A stretch of 11,518 bases of DNA from Trichodesmium sp. MAG_R04 (GTDB lineage Bacteria > Cyanobacteriota > Cyanobacteriia > Cyanobacteriales > Microcoleaceae), in contig JAKQYG010000083.1 in NCBI GenBank assembly GCA_023356515.1, positions 1-11,518 of the forward strand, in the 5' to 3' direction. How positions within the stretch are numbered: the first letter of the stretch is position 1; each line of letters starts with the position of its first letter. The translations under genes were made by a program, and so were the position numbers. A model generated the notes under the pieces. The model did no database searches, was not told where the DNA came from, and saw nothing but the letters and a program-made list of their open reading frames with translations. Positions 1 to 6,221 of the stretch are shown here, piece after piece.

Positions 1-833
1 GCTCCATATTGAGCAAAGGTACAAACATTTGATGTACTATGCCCCTGAATTTTCACTGTGGCGTTAATTAATTCTACAGGTGCTGCTAAATATCCTATTC
101 GCCAACCAGTCATTGAATAAGCTTTAGCAAAACCATTACTAATAATGGTATTTTTAAATATTTCTGAGTTGACTGCACCAATGCTCAGATGTTGAGTATC
201 ATCATAAATAATTTTTTCATAAATCTCGTCAGAAACTACCAAGATATTTTTTTCAACTACTACTTCTGCTAATGCTTTAATTTCTGCTGGTTTATAAACC
301 ATCCCAGTTGGATTAGATGGTGAATTAAGTACCAATAATTTTGTTTTATTAGTAATGCCTTGACCCAATTGTTCTGGTGTAACTTTATAATTACTTTCAG
401 CATCAGTAGCCAAAATTACTGGTTGACCGCCTGCCAGTTTAACCATTTCTGGATAACTTAACCAATAGGGGGCTGGAATAATTACCTCATCTCCTGGTTC
501 AATCAATGCTAACATTAGATTAAATAAGGAATGTTTCCCTCCGTTCGTAACAATAATATTTTCTGCTTTGTAATTTAGTCCATTTTCCTGAGAGAGCTTA
601 TTTGCGATCGCTTCTTTAAGTTTTGGCTCTCCCCCTGCTGGGCCATATTTGGTATGACCTATATCCAAAGCTTTTTGAGCAGCTGCTTTTATGTGTTCTG
701 GGGTATCAAAATCAGGTTCCCCGGCACTAAGACTACAAACATCTATTCCATCAGCTTTCATTGCTTTTGCTTTAGCTGAGATAGCCAAAGTTAGGGAAGA
801 TGATACTTTGCCAACTCTTGCTGCTAATTTCAT
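1..833 (-). CDS. aspC: Aspartate aminotransferase, C-terminus missing (cut by window edge)
   Basis: A class I PLP-dependent aminotransferase that interconverts aspartate plus 2-oxoglutarate with oxaloacetate plus glutamate in the cytoplasm. I translated the minus strand from the ATG at 833-831; 277 codons are present, against about 390 in the usual family member, so the last third lies off the left edge. Visible motifs are AGEPDFDTP near the N-terminus, the YGPAGGEPKL substrate region, NPTG (Asn174), the PLP-pyridine aspartate in SDEIYE (Asp202), and the Schiff-base lysine in NGFAKAYSMTGWR (Lys237). The C-terminal arginine that binds the substrate carboxylate would be in the missing part. No clear Shine-Dalgarno sequence precedes the start. 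Aspartate specificity is inferred from overall similarity to cyanobacterial AspC; a related class I aminotransferase is possible. The downstream gene on this strand is not visible. Confidence 0.9.
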   Translation of the reverse strand, partial: MKLAARVGKVSSSLTLAISAKAKAMKADGIDVCSLSAGEPDFDTPEHIKAAAQKALDIGHTKYGPAGGEPKLKEAIANKLSQENGLNYKAENIIVTNGGKHSLFNLMLALIEPGDEVIIPAPYWLSYPEMVKLAGGQPVILATDAESNYKVTPEQLGQGITNKTKLLVLNSPSNPTGMVYKPAEIKALAEVVVEKNILVVSDEIYEKIIYDDTQHLSIGAVNSEIFKNTIISNGFAKAYSMTGWRIGYLAAPVELINATVKIQGHSTSNVCTFAQYG

Positions 834-973
834 TTTTTATCTTTAATTAAGTGATTGAGTTTTGAATTTTATGTTGAAAAATAAAAAATAATTGGTTTCA
901 GGCTAAACTATTAAGAAATATTGATATTCAAAGTAATAAATTTTAGCACTCAACATGTAAACCACAGGTATTG

Positions 974-987
974 GTACTATATTTTAC
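974..987. promoter_or_regulatory. NtcA-like palindrome upstream of aspC
   Basis: GTACTATATTTTAC matches the NtcA consensus GTA-N8-TAC and lies about 140 bp upstream of the aspC start. Read toward aspC, the nearest TAN3T-type -10 box (940-945 on the plus strand as ATTTTA) is 28 nt away, longer than the 20-24 nt typical of NtcA-activated promoters. AT-rich DNA gives this palindrome by chance, so this is a weak candidate. Confidence 0.2.
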
Positions 988-1059
988 TGCCTTATGGTAT
1001 AAACTGAAGGAATAAGACAATTATCCACAAAAGTTTTACTACTCACCTCATATCTTGAA

Positions 1060-2313
1060 CTATTCAGCCTTTTCTGGTATTACAAACTGGATTATACCCC
1101 ACTGACTATTAGTTAGCCACAGAGGATCTTGTTCATTTAAGGTTTCGATTTGATCTGGTTCTAAATTGGTTGCTATTTCTGACTTGAGGTTACGCACAGC
1201 GACAAATGGTGCGGGAAAATAATTAGCAATATCTGACAGAGGTGTAGTAAATAACCAATGTCGATCGCCAAGTATACGGCGATAGTTAGCATCTCCCTTA
1301 ATCACAACTAAACTAGCTTTAGCTAACTCTTCCCTTAAAGATTTTGGCATTTCCCAAAAAGCCAGAGGAGCATTCCAGAAAAGATCATCTTGACAAATCA
1401 AACGACCAGTAGCAATATATTCTTGCAAACGAGCTGCTAAAATTCGGACATTTTCTGAAGTATCATTGGCTAATCTTTCTAGAGTATAAAAAACATCCTG
1501 ACTTATAGCATCAGAAACAAAAGTTGGATATACCTTGAAATGTAGATAAACAGTATGGGCAGTTTGAGTAGATAAAAGGAAGTCTATCAGAAAAAAATCG
1601 CAAACTAACTCAAAACTTGCGTTATCTATAATTAGATAGATCCGTTGGTCTTGAATTTTGCTTAAATAGTTGAGTATATTATAGGTATCATCTACTAAAA
1701 TGTGAGTTTGTTGCTGATGAAGCTCTCTATTGGTATAATCTTCTCCTATAACTAACCATAAACTGAGATCGACTTGATTACCCCATAAAGCAGTTTGAAG
1801 CAAAGTAGTTATCAAAACTTGATAAGTCTTTTGTTGTGGTAAAGTAGTCAAGCAATATTCTTGGGCAACCCTAGCGCGATCGCTCATCACTCGGATAGTA
1901 TCCATTGATTTTTCTAAACTCAAGCGTTTTTGATAACCAAATGGGTCTATACCTTGCCAAATTCCAGGTACAAAATAATTAGTTGCTTCTAACAAACGTC
2001 GGAAAAAATAAGCTTCAGCAAAATAAAATGGTAAATTAAACCAACTTTTCCCCTTAAAAGGCTTTAAATAAGATTCCCAGGCAACTAAATCTGGCCCTTG
2101 ATCATTTTTCAAGAGGCGTACCCGTCCTTCAAATAACTCTGCTACTAAAGATTCTAATTCTTGTATAATGGGAGGAGGAAAATTATTTTCTTTGATGACT
2201 CGTTCAATAACACCTGGTAGTCTACAAACAATTGTGTAATGAGCAAATGTATTTTCCTCTGAAGCCATTACTGGTAAAGGTAGTAATAAATCAGAGGTTT
2301 CAAATTCGTTCAT
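1060..2313 (-). CDS. ARMT1-like DUF89 damage-control phosphatase
   Basis: A 417-residue protein of the DUF89/ARMT1 family, metal-dependent phosphatases thought to clear harmful phosphorylated metabolites; the substrate cannot be read from sequence. The N-terminal helical part has the family-like WFNLPFYFAEAYFFRRLL segment (91-108). The C-terminal catalytic part contains DNASFEL (Asp230, Asn231, Glu235), PTFVSDA (Asp268), the DLFWNAPLAFWEMP block (310-323) and KGDANYRRILGD (339-350), which corresponds to the KGDLNYR-LTGD signature of the eukaryotic ARMT1 subgroup. By family analogy Asp230, Asn231 and Asp268 would hold the metal ion. Near the end VRNLKSEI (373-380) corresponds to the RTCKAD-type signature. 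No signal peptide or membrane segment is visible, so it is probably cytoplasmic. The ATG start has no clear Shine-Dalgarno; the length is close to full family length. It is transcribed divergently from the aminopeptidase gene and is followed after 226 bp by aspC on the same strand. Confidence 0.82.
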   Translation of the reverse strand: MNEFETSDLLLPLPVMASEENTFAHYTIVCRLPGVIERVIKENNFPPPIIQELESLVAELFEGRVRLLKNDQGPDLVAWESYLKPFKGKSWFNLPFYFAEAYFFRRLLEATNYFVPGIWQGIDPFGYQKRLSLEKSMDTIRVMSDRARVAQEYCLTTLPQQKTYQVLITTLLQTALWGNQVDLSLWLVIGEDYTNRELHQQQTHILVDDTYNILNYLSKIQDQRIYLIIDNASFELVCDFFLIDFLLSTQTAHTVYLHFKVYPTFVSDAISQDVFYTLERLANDTSENVRILAARLQEYIATGRLICQDDLFWNAPLAFWEMPKSLREELAKASLVVIKGDANYRRILGDRHWLFTTPLSDIANYFPAPFVAVRNLKSEIATNLEPDQIETLNEQDPLWLTNSQWGIIQFVIPEKAE

Positions 2314-2498
2314 GGATTAAAAAAAATTAGATAAAATAAAATATAACTATCAGGACTAACAGCACAATATAGTCGTTTCACTTTAGATTGAGACAAGTGT
2401 TTCTTGCTATGAAAGTATTTCATGCAAAAAAATGTCTCATTCTTATTTAAAATAACTATAATTCTTGCTTTGTCCAAAAATATCAATCATTATACCAA
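2314..2498. promoter_or_regulatory. Divergent promoter region between DUF89 gene and M1 aminopeptidase
   Basis: This 185-bp spacer separates two divergently transcribed genes and must carry both promoters. On the plus strand a perfect TATAAT lies at 2457-2462, 36 bp before the aminopeptidase ATG, with no good -35 box. On the minus strand TATATT occurs at 2371-2366 (toward the DUF89 gene) with a weak TTGTCT at 2396-2391, 19 bp farther out. No NtcA-type palindrome or shared operator was seen. Confidence 0.4.
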
Positions 2499-5153
2499 AT
2501 GTCTAGTATTTATTTTGATTCAGAAAATAATTCCAAATCCTTTGAGTTACCAGGCGCGAGGCCACATTATAATCCTGACCGTCCAGGTCAAGTAGAACAT
2601 ATTTGCCTGAACCTAGAACTTGATATTCCTAATAAAAGTTTTCAAGGTATCTGTATTATTAGTTTAAACCCTATACGGAGTGGTATTGATAAGTTAACTC
2701 TTGATGCAGTTAACTTAGAAATTAAGTCTGTTAAAATTGAGGACACAGAACAAACCTTTGACTACGAAGGCAAACAACTACAAATTTACCTACAAACTCC
2801 AACAACAGTAGGTCAACTAATAAAAATAGAGATCGCATATAGTGTTAATAACCCGCAACGAGGTATCTATTTTATTACTCCAGACAAACATTATCCAGAA
2901 AAACCTACTCAAGTATGGACTCAAGGGGAAGACACAGACTCCCGTTTCTGGTTTCCCTGTTTCGACTATCCTGGTCAACTATCAACATCAGAAATTCGTG
3001 TCAAAGTACCCCATAAGTTTACCGCTATTTCCAATGGAGAACTTATCTATACGGAAGAAAGTAAAGATACTAAAATTTATCACTGGATACAAAAACAAGT
3101 TCATCCTACATATTTAATGACTTTAGCAGTAGGCAAATTCGCTGAAATTCAAGATGAATGGAATGGTATTCCTGTAACCTATTATGTAGAAAAAAAACGC
3201 CAGGATGATGTTCTACGCACTATGGGCAAAACTCCTCAAATGATAGAATTTTTTAGTCAAGAATTTGGCTATAAATATCCTTATCCTAAATATGCTCAAG
3301 TCTGCGTCAGTGATTTTATTTTTGGCGGTATGGAAAATACCTCCACAACTTTACTTACAGACAGATGTTTATTAGACGAAAAAGCAGCTTTAGATAATCG
3401 TAGTTCTGAAAGTTTAGTTGCCCACGAACTTGCCCATCAATGGTTTGGAGATTTAATTGTCATTAAACATTGGTCTCATGCTTGGATAAAAGAAGGAATG
3501 GCTTCCTACTCGGAAGTATTATGGACCGCACATGAGTATGGTCAAGATGAGGCTGCTTATTATTTATTGAAAGAAGCTCGAAGTTATATTGCTGAAGATA
3601 AAGGTCGCTATCGTCGTCCTATTGTGACTAATATTTATCGAGAGGCGATCGAACTTTATGACCGTCATCTTTATGAAAAAGGTGCTTGTGTTTATCACAT
3701 GATTAAAACAGAATTAGGAGCTGAATTATTTACTAAAGCAATTCATGATTTTGTCCAAAGTAATGCTCATAAAACTGTTGAAACTATTGATTTATTAAGA
3801 GCAATTGAAGAGGCAACCGGACAGAATTTATTATTCTTATTTGATCAATATGTTTTTCGGGGTGGTCATCCAGATTATAAAGTCAATTATACTTGGGATG
3901 GCAATAGTAAATTAGCAAAACTTACAGTCACACAAATTATAGCTAAAAATGACAAAAATAGTGATATTAGCAAAGAATTATTTGACCTCAAAATTCCTAT
4001 AGCTTTTGGCTATCTAAAGGCTGAAAAACCAGAATTTATTAACTTTACTGTCCGTATACACGAACAGGAACAAACTTTCTATTTCCCCCTCTCAGAAAAA
4101 CCAAAATTTGTTAGTTTTGATGTGGGTAATAATTATCTAAAAACAGTTAAACTAGAATATCCATTCGCGGAACTGAAAGCTCAATTACAATTTGACCCAG
4201 ACCCTATCGCTCGCATTTATGCTGCTGAAGCATTGGTGAAAAAAGGCGATCTAGAAACTGTGAAAGTACTTTCACAGGCACTGATAGATGAACCTTTCTG
4301 GGGTGTGCGAGTTGAAGTTGCTAAACGACTAGGGACAATTAAACTAGACCAAGTTTTTGATGGTTTGGCTGTCAGCTTAAAAGATGAAGATGCTCGGGTG
4401 CGTCGTGCTGTGGTAGAAGCATTAACACAGATCAAAAAACAAAAAAGTTATAAGTTATTAAAGTCCTTGGTAAAAAATGGAGACCCCAGTTATTATGTAG
4501 AAGCTAGTGCAATATCTGGTATTGGAGATATTGCTGCTGCCAAAACTAACTACGATCAAAAAAAAGCCCTTAAGTTATTGAAGTGGGTGTTGAAAGAGAA
4601 ACAGGGTTGGAATGAGGTAATGCGTTCTGGTGCAATATTAGGTTTGAGTAAAATGAAGACCTCTGAAGCTGCTCTGAATCAGATTTTGAAATACACTGTT
4701 CCTGGTGTACCGCAACCGTTACGTTTGAATGCTATTCGTGTGTTAGGAACTATTTCTACTGGCCAGTCTCCTGTTAATTTGGAAATAATTTTGCAACGAC
4801 TGACAGAATTATCACGGGAAACGTTTTTCTTGACTCAGGTTTCTGTAGTTGCTGCCTTATCACAAATGGAAACTGCTAGAGCAATTAACATATTACAGAG
4901 TTTAGTTGGCCAGACTCCTGATGGCAGGGTTCGTCGTCGAGCTGAGGAAGCAATAAAGAAGGTGCAGAAAAATATTGGTTCTGACAAGGCACTGAAACAG
5001 TTGCGTAATGAACTGGATAATATGAAAAAGGAAAATCAGGAATTGAGGAGTCGTTTAGAAAATTTGGAGGCGAAGACAAAAGTCGGTAATGAGCAATATA
5101 GTACTACTGAATTTGTTAGCAGAAGAGAGCAAGACACAACCAAAGATAGCTAG
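2499..5153 (+). CDS. M1 family zinc aminopeptidase with C-terminal HEAT repeats and coiled coil
   Basis: An 884-residue metallopeptidase predicted to remove N-terminal amino acids from peptides. The N-terminal beta domain covers roughly residues 20-215. The catalytic domain follows, with the exopeptidase motif GGMEN (276-280), the zinc site HELAH (309-313) and the third ligand Glu332 in KEGMASY, which gives the canonical HEXXH-X18-E spacing; Tyr392 in LYEKGACV fits the transition-state tyrosine. A beta region (about 460-555) precedes an alpha-helical stretch of HEAT-like repeats (about 560-825; RVEVAKRLGTI, RVRRAVVEAL and RLNAIRVLGTI are typical repeat helices). Residues 830-858 look like a short coiled coil with regularly spaced leucines. 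No signal peptide is evident, suggesting a cytoplasmic enzyme. The TAG stop directly abuts a decayed TnpB fragment, so the last 20-25 residues may have been altered by that insertion. No Shine-Dalgarno; a TATAAT lies 36 bp upstream. Confidence 0.92.
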   Translation: MSSIYFDSENNSKSFELPGARPHYNPDRPGQVEHICLNLELDIPNKSFQGICIISLNPIRSGIDKLTLDAVNLEIKSVKIEDTEQTFDYEGKQLQIYLQTPTTVGQLIKIEIAYSVNNPQRGIYFITPDKHYPEKPTQVWTQGEDTDSRFWFPCFDYPGQLSTSEIRVKVPHKFTAISNGELIYTEESKDTKIYHWIQKQVHPTYLMTLAVGKFAEIQDEWNGIPVTYYVEKKRQDDVLRTMGKTPQMIEFFSQEFGYKYPYPKYAQVCVSDFIFGGMENTSTTLLTDRCLLDEKAALDNRSSESLVAHELAHQWFGDLIVIKHWSHAWIKEGMASYSEVLWTAHEYGQDEAAYYLLKEARSYIAEDKGRYRRPIVTNIYREAIELYDRHLYEKGACVYHMIKTELGAELFTKAIHDFVQSNAHKTVETIDLLRAIEEATGQNLLFLFDQYVFRGGHPDYKVNYTWDGNSKLAKLTVTQIIAKNDKNSDISKELFDLKIPIAFGYLKAEKPEFINFTVRIHEQEQTFYFPLSEKPKFVSFDVGNNYLKTVKLEYPFAELKAQLQFDPDPIARIYAAEALVKKGDLETVKVLSQALIDEPFWGVRVEVAKRLGTIKLDQVFDGLAVSLKDEDARVRRAVVEALTQIKKQKSYKLLKSLVKNGDPSYYVEASAISGIGDIAAAKTNYDQKKALKLLKWVLKEKQGWNEVMRSGAILGLSKMKTSEAALNQILKYTVPGVPQPLRLNAIRVLGTISTGQSPVNLEIILQRLTELSRETFFLTQVSVVAALSQMETARAINILQSLVGQTPDGRVRRRAEEAIKKVQKNIGSDKALKQLRNELDNMKKENQELRSRLENLEAKTKVGNEQYSTTEFVSRREQDTTKDS

Positions 5154-5415
5154 AATATAATTGTCAATGGTACGGTTCTGAACTGGTAATAGTCAATCTT
5201 ATCTTTGCGTCATCAAAGACTTGTTCCAACTGTGGTCATGTTCAAGATATGCCCTTAAGTCTCAGGACTTATGCTCGTCCTGACTGTGGTTGGTTTGTCA
5301 ATCTTATTGAGACTTAAACGCCAGTATAAATTTAAGAAATGCGGTCGGCTCGACCGCGGGTGCCTGTGGATGAGTAACCGCCGACGGCCTCAGTTGAAGC
5401 AGGAAGTAAATATCA
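5150..5415 (+). pseudogene. tnpB: Decayed TnpB C-terminus (IS200/IS605-type element relic)
   Basis: Translating from 5150 gives LEYNCQWYGSELVIV, then SSKTCSNCGHVQ and RTYARPDCG: the C-terminal end of a TnpB (RuvC-type RNA-guided nuclease) with its zinc ribbon. The first Cys pair is intact (5222-5224 and 5231-5233). In the second pair the first Cys is replaced by Arg (codon CGT at 5276-5278, one base from TGT), and the expected final RuvC aspartate motif (DRDxNA) is missing. The frame ends at a TAA (5315-5317), and similarity continues in another frame to a TnpB-like tail QLKQEVN (5391-5411). An in-frame TAG at 5147-5149 bounds it upstream; nothing of the rest of TnpB or of a TnpA is visible. 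It is a dead 5'-truncated remnant abutting the aminopeptidase stop codon, on the same strand. The family assignment rests on remembered motif patterns. Confidence 0.8.
5341..5357 (+). repeat. GC-rich hairpin in the TnpB relic, possible omega-RNA scaffold remnant
   Basis: GCGGTCG (5341-5347) and CGACCGC (5351-5357) form a perfect 7-bp stem with a 3-nt loop. A second small GC-rich palindrome, GCCGACGGC, follows at 5380-5388. Both stand out in very AT-rich surroundings. In live TnpB elements the 3' end of the gene and the adjacent right end encode the guide (omega) RNA scaffold, so this hairpin may be a relic of it; that link is inference from position only. Confidence 0.4.
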
Positions 5416-5491
5416 ATTTATCACGTTATGTGACGCTTTGTCTCATTTTTATAGAGCAGTTGAGCTAAGAATATGTAGGATTTAACTTTTT

Positions 5492-5515
5492 AGGGTTTGC
5501 TGAAAAAGTCTTTTT
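5492..5515. mobile_element. Possible insertion-sequence end
   Basis: The motif AGGGTTTGCTGAAAAAGTC followed by a T run resembles terminal repeats I associate with insertion sequences in cyanobacterial genomes. No matching inverted copy is visible elsewhere in the window and no transposase lies beside it, so at best it is a solitary end left after deletion. The resemblance is from memory and was not checked against a database. Confidence 0.25.
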
Positions 5516-5534
5516 AAGAAGCAGGGGTAATAGA

Positions 5535-5560
5535 TAGAGACGTTGCATGCAACGTCCCTA
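5535..5560. repeat. Palindromic repeat, 26 bp with one mismatch
   Basis: The core GACGTTGCATGCAACGTC (5539-5556) is a perfect 18-bp palindrome. It extends on both sides to 5535-5560 with a single mismatch (A5538 against C5557). It resembles a short interspersed palindrome that I recall as recurrent in cyanobacterial genomes. It could form a cruciform, or a hairpin in RNA; the absence of a T tract argues against a standard intrinsic terminator. Confidence 0.65.
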
Positions 5561-5823
5561 CATAACAACAGGGAATGTATAAAGATAGAGGAGGTAGTCC
5601 GATATATTTTTTTCTTGATTTTTCTGGCATCGTAATCCCAGGAGGACTAATTTTCCAAGGATCACTAAGCACATTTGCTAGTAGTGATAGTAATAAAGAA
5701 AGGGGAAGCATGTTCACGTCCAGTCAAACTTACTGTTGTCTCCAGAATACAAATTTATTATAAATATTATTAAGAAAAAAATGTTAGAGCTAACGATATT
5801 ATACTATATGTGGATTTATAATG

Positions 5824-6012
5824 TCAATATCTCTTTAATAAACTCAGGACTTGCGCAACAGGTGATATATTTCGTAACACTTGACTTAATTGCTCGAAAC
5901 TAAAAACATCTTCTAGAGTTTTCGTTCCACTTACCACTATTTCTTGACTCACCATTTCAGCAAAAATATCCCACTGTTTATCTTTAGTACTTTCAAATTT
6001 TTCTTGCCACAA
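5824..6012 (-). pseudogene. Small ORF, probably a decayed antitoxin-like gene
   Basis: A 62-codon minus-strand frame beginning at a TTG (6012-6010); no in-frame ATG is present, and an upstream in-frame TAG limits extension to six more codons. The N-terminal part, from LNYEDERLWQEKFE (starting before the TTG) through QWDIFAEMVSQEI to GTKTLEDVF, has the acidic helical character of small cyanobacterial antitoxin-type proteins with an ExxxWQxxFxxS pattern. The C-terminal SPVAQVLSLL is encoded through a sequence (5840-5857) resembling a cyanobacterial IS-end motif, suggesting that the original end was replaced. No toxin gene accompanies it. I do not recognise it firmly; it could also be a lineage-specific small protein or noncoding. 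Confidence 0.3.
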
Positions 6013-6184
6013 CCTCTCATCTTCATAATTCAGCTAAAAGGCGATCGCATTTTGTTCTGCTTATGAAAATTTCTCCAGCATCGGAACTTGGATACCGAAG
6101 CAATTCTACTATGTTTAAATATTTATCTCTCATTATTTATTATCAGATACTTTCCTTTCTTCCTTCTTCAAAAAAAATGGTATA

Positions 6185-6214
6185 ACTTGATATAGCACTC
6201 CAAAATAATCAAGT
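6185..6214 (+). repeat. Inverted repeat just upstream of the HerA-like gene
   Basis: ACTTGAT (6185-6191) and ATCAAGT (6208-6214) are perfect 7-bp inverted arms with a 16-nt spacer, ending 7 nt before the ATG at 6222. It could be an operator or a weak leader hairpin controlling translation. There is no direct evidence for either, and 7-bp arms arise by chance in AT-rich DNA. Confidence 0.25.
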
Positions 6215-6221
6215 AATTTAC

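Larger units (their letters stand above)
5416..5823. other. Gene-poor spacer with mobile-element debris
   Basis: I see no credible gene here. Two short overlapping ORFs on opposite strands (about 5514-5763) resemble no family I know and overlap the palindrome at 5535-5560. The stretch holds a possible IS-end motif (5492-5515), that palindrome, and AT-rich filler. With the TnpB relic to the left and the decayed small ORF to the right, the whole 5150-6012 interval reads as accumulated insertion debris. Confidence 0.5.

Noticed and set aside
5271..5468. A 65-codon plus-strand ORF starting inside the TnpB relic
   Set aside because: It is the shifted-frame tail of the TnpB remnant, running through the GC hairpin; it is not an independent gene.
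5514..5763. Two overlapping small ORFs on opposite strands (67 and 62 codons)
   Set aside because: They overlap each other, the minus-strand one spans the palindrome at 5535-5560, and neither shows any recognisable motif.
6063..6188. A 41-codon plus-strand ORF beginning at ATG 6063
   Set aside because: It is short, has no ribosome binding site and no recognised similarity, and ends in the HerA-like leader.
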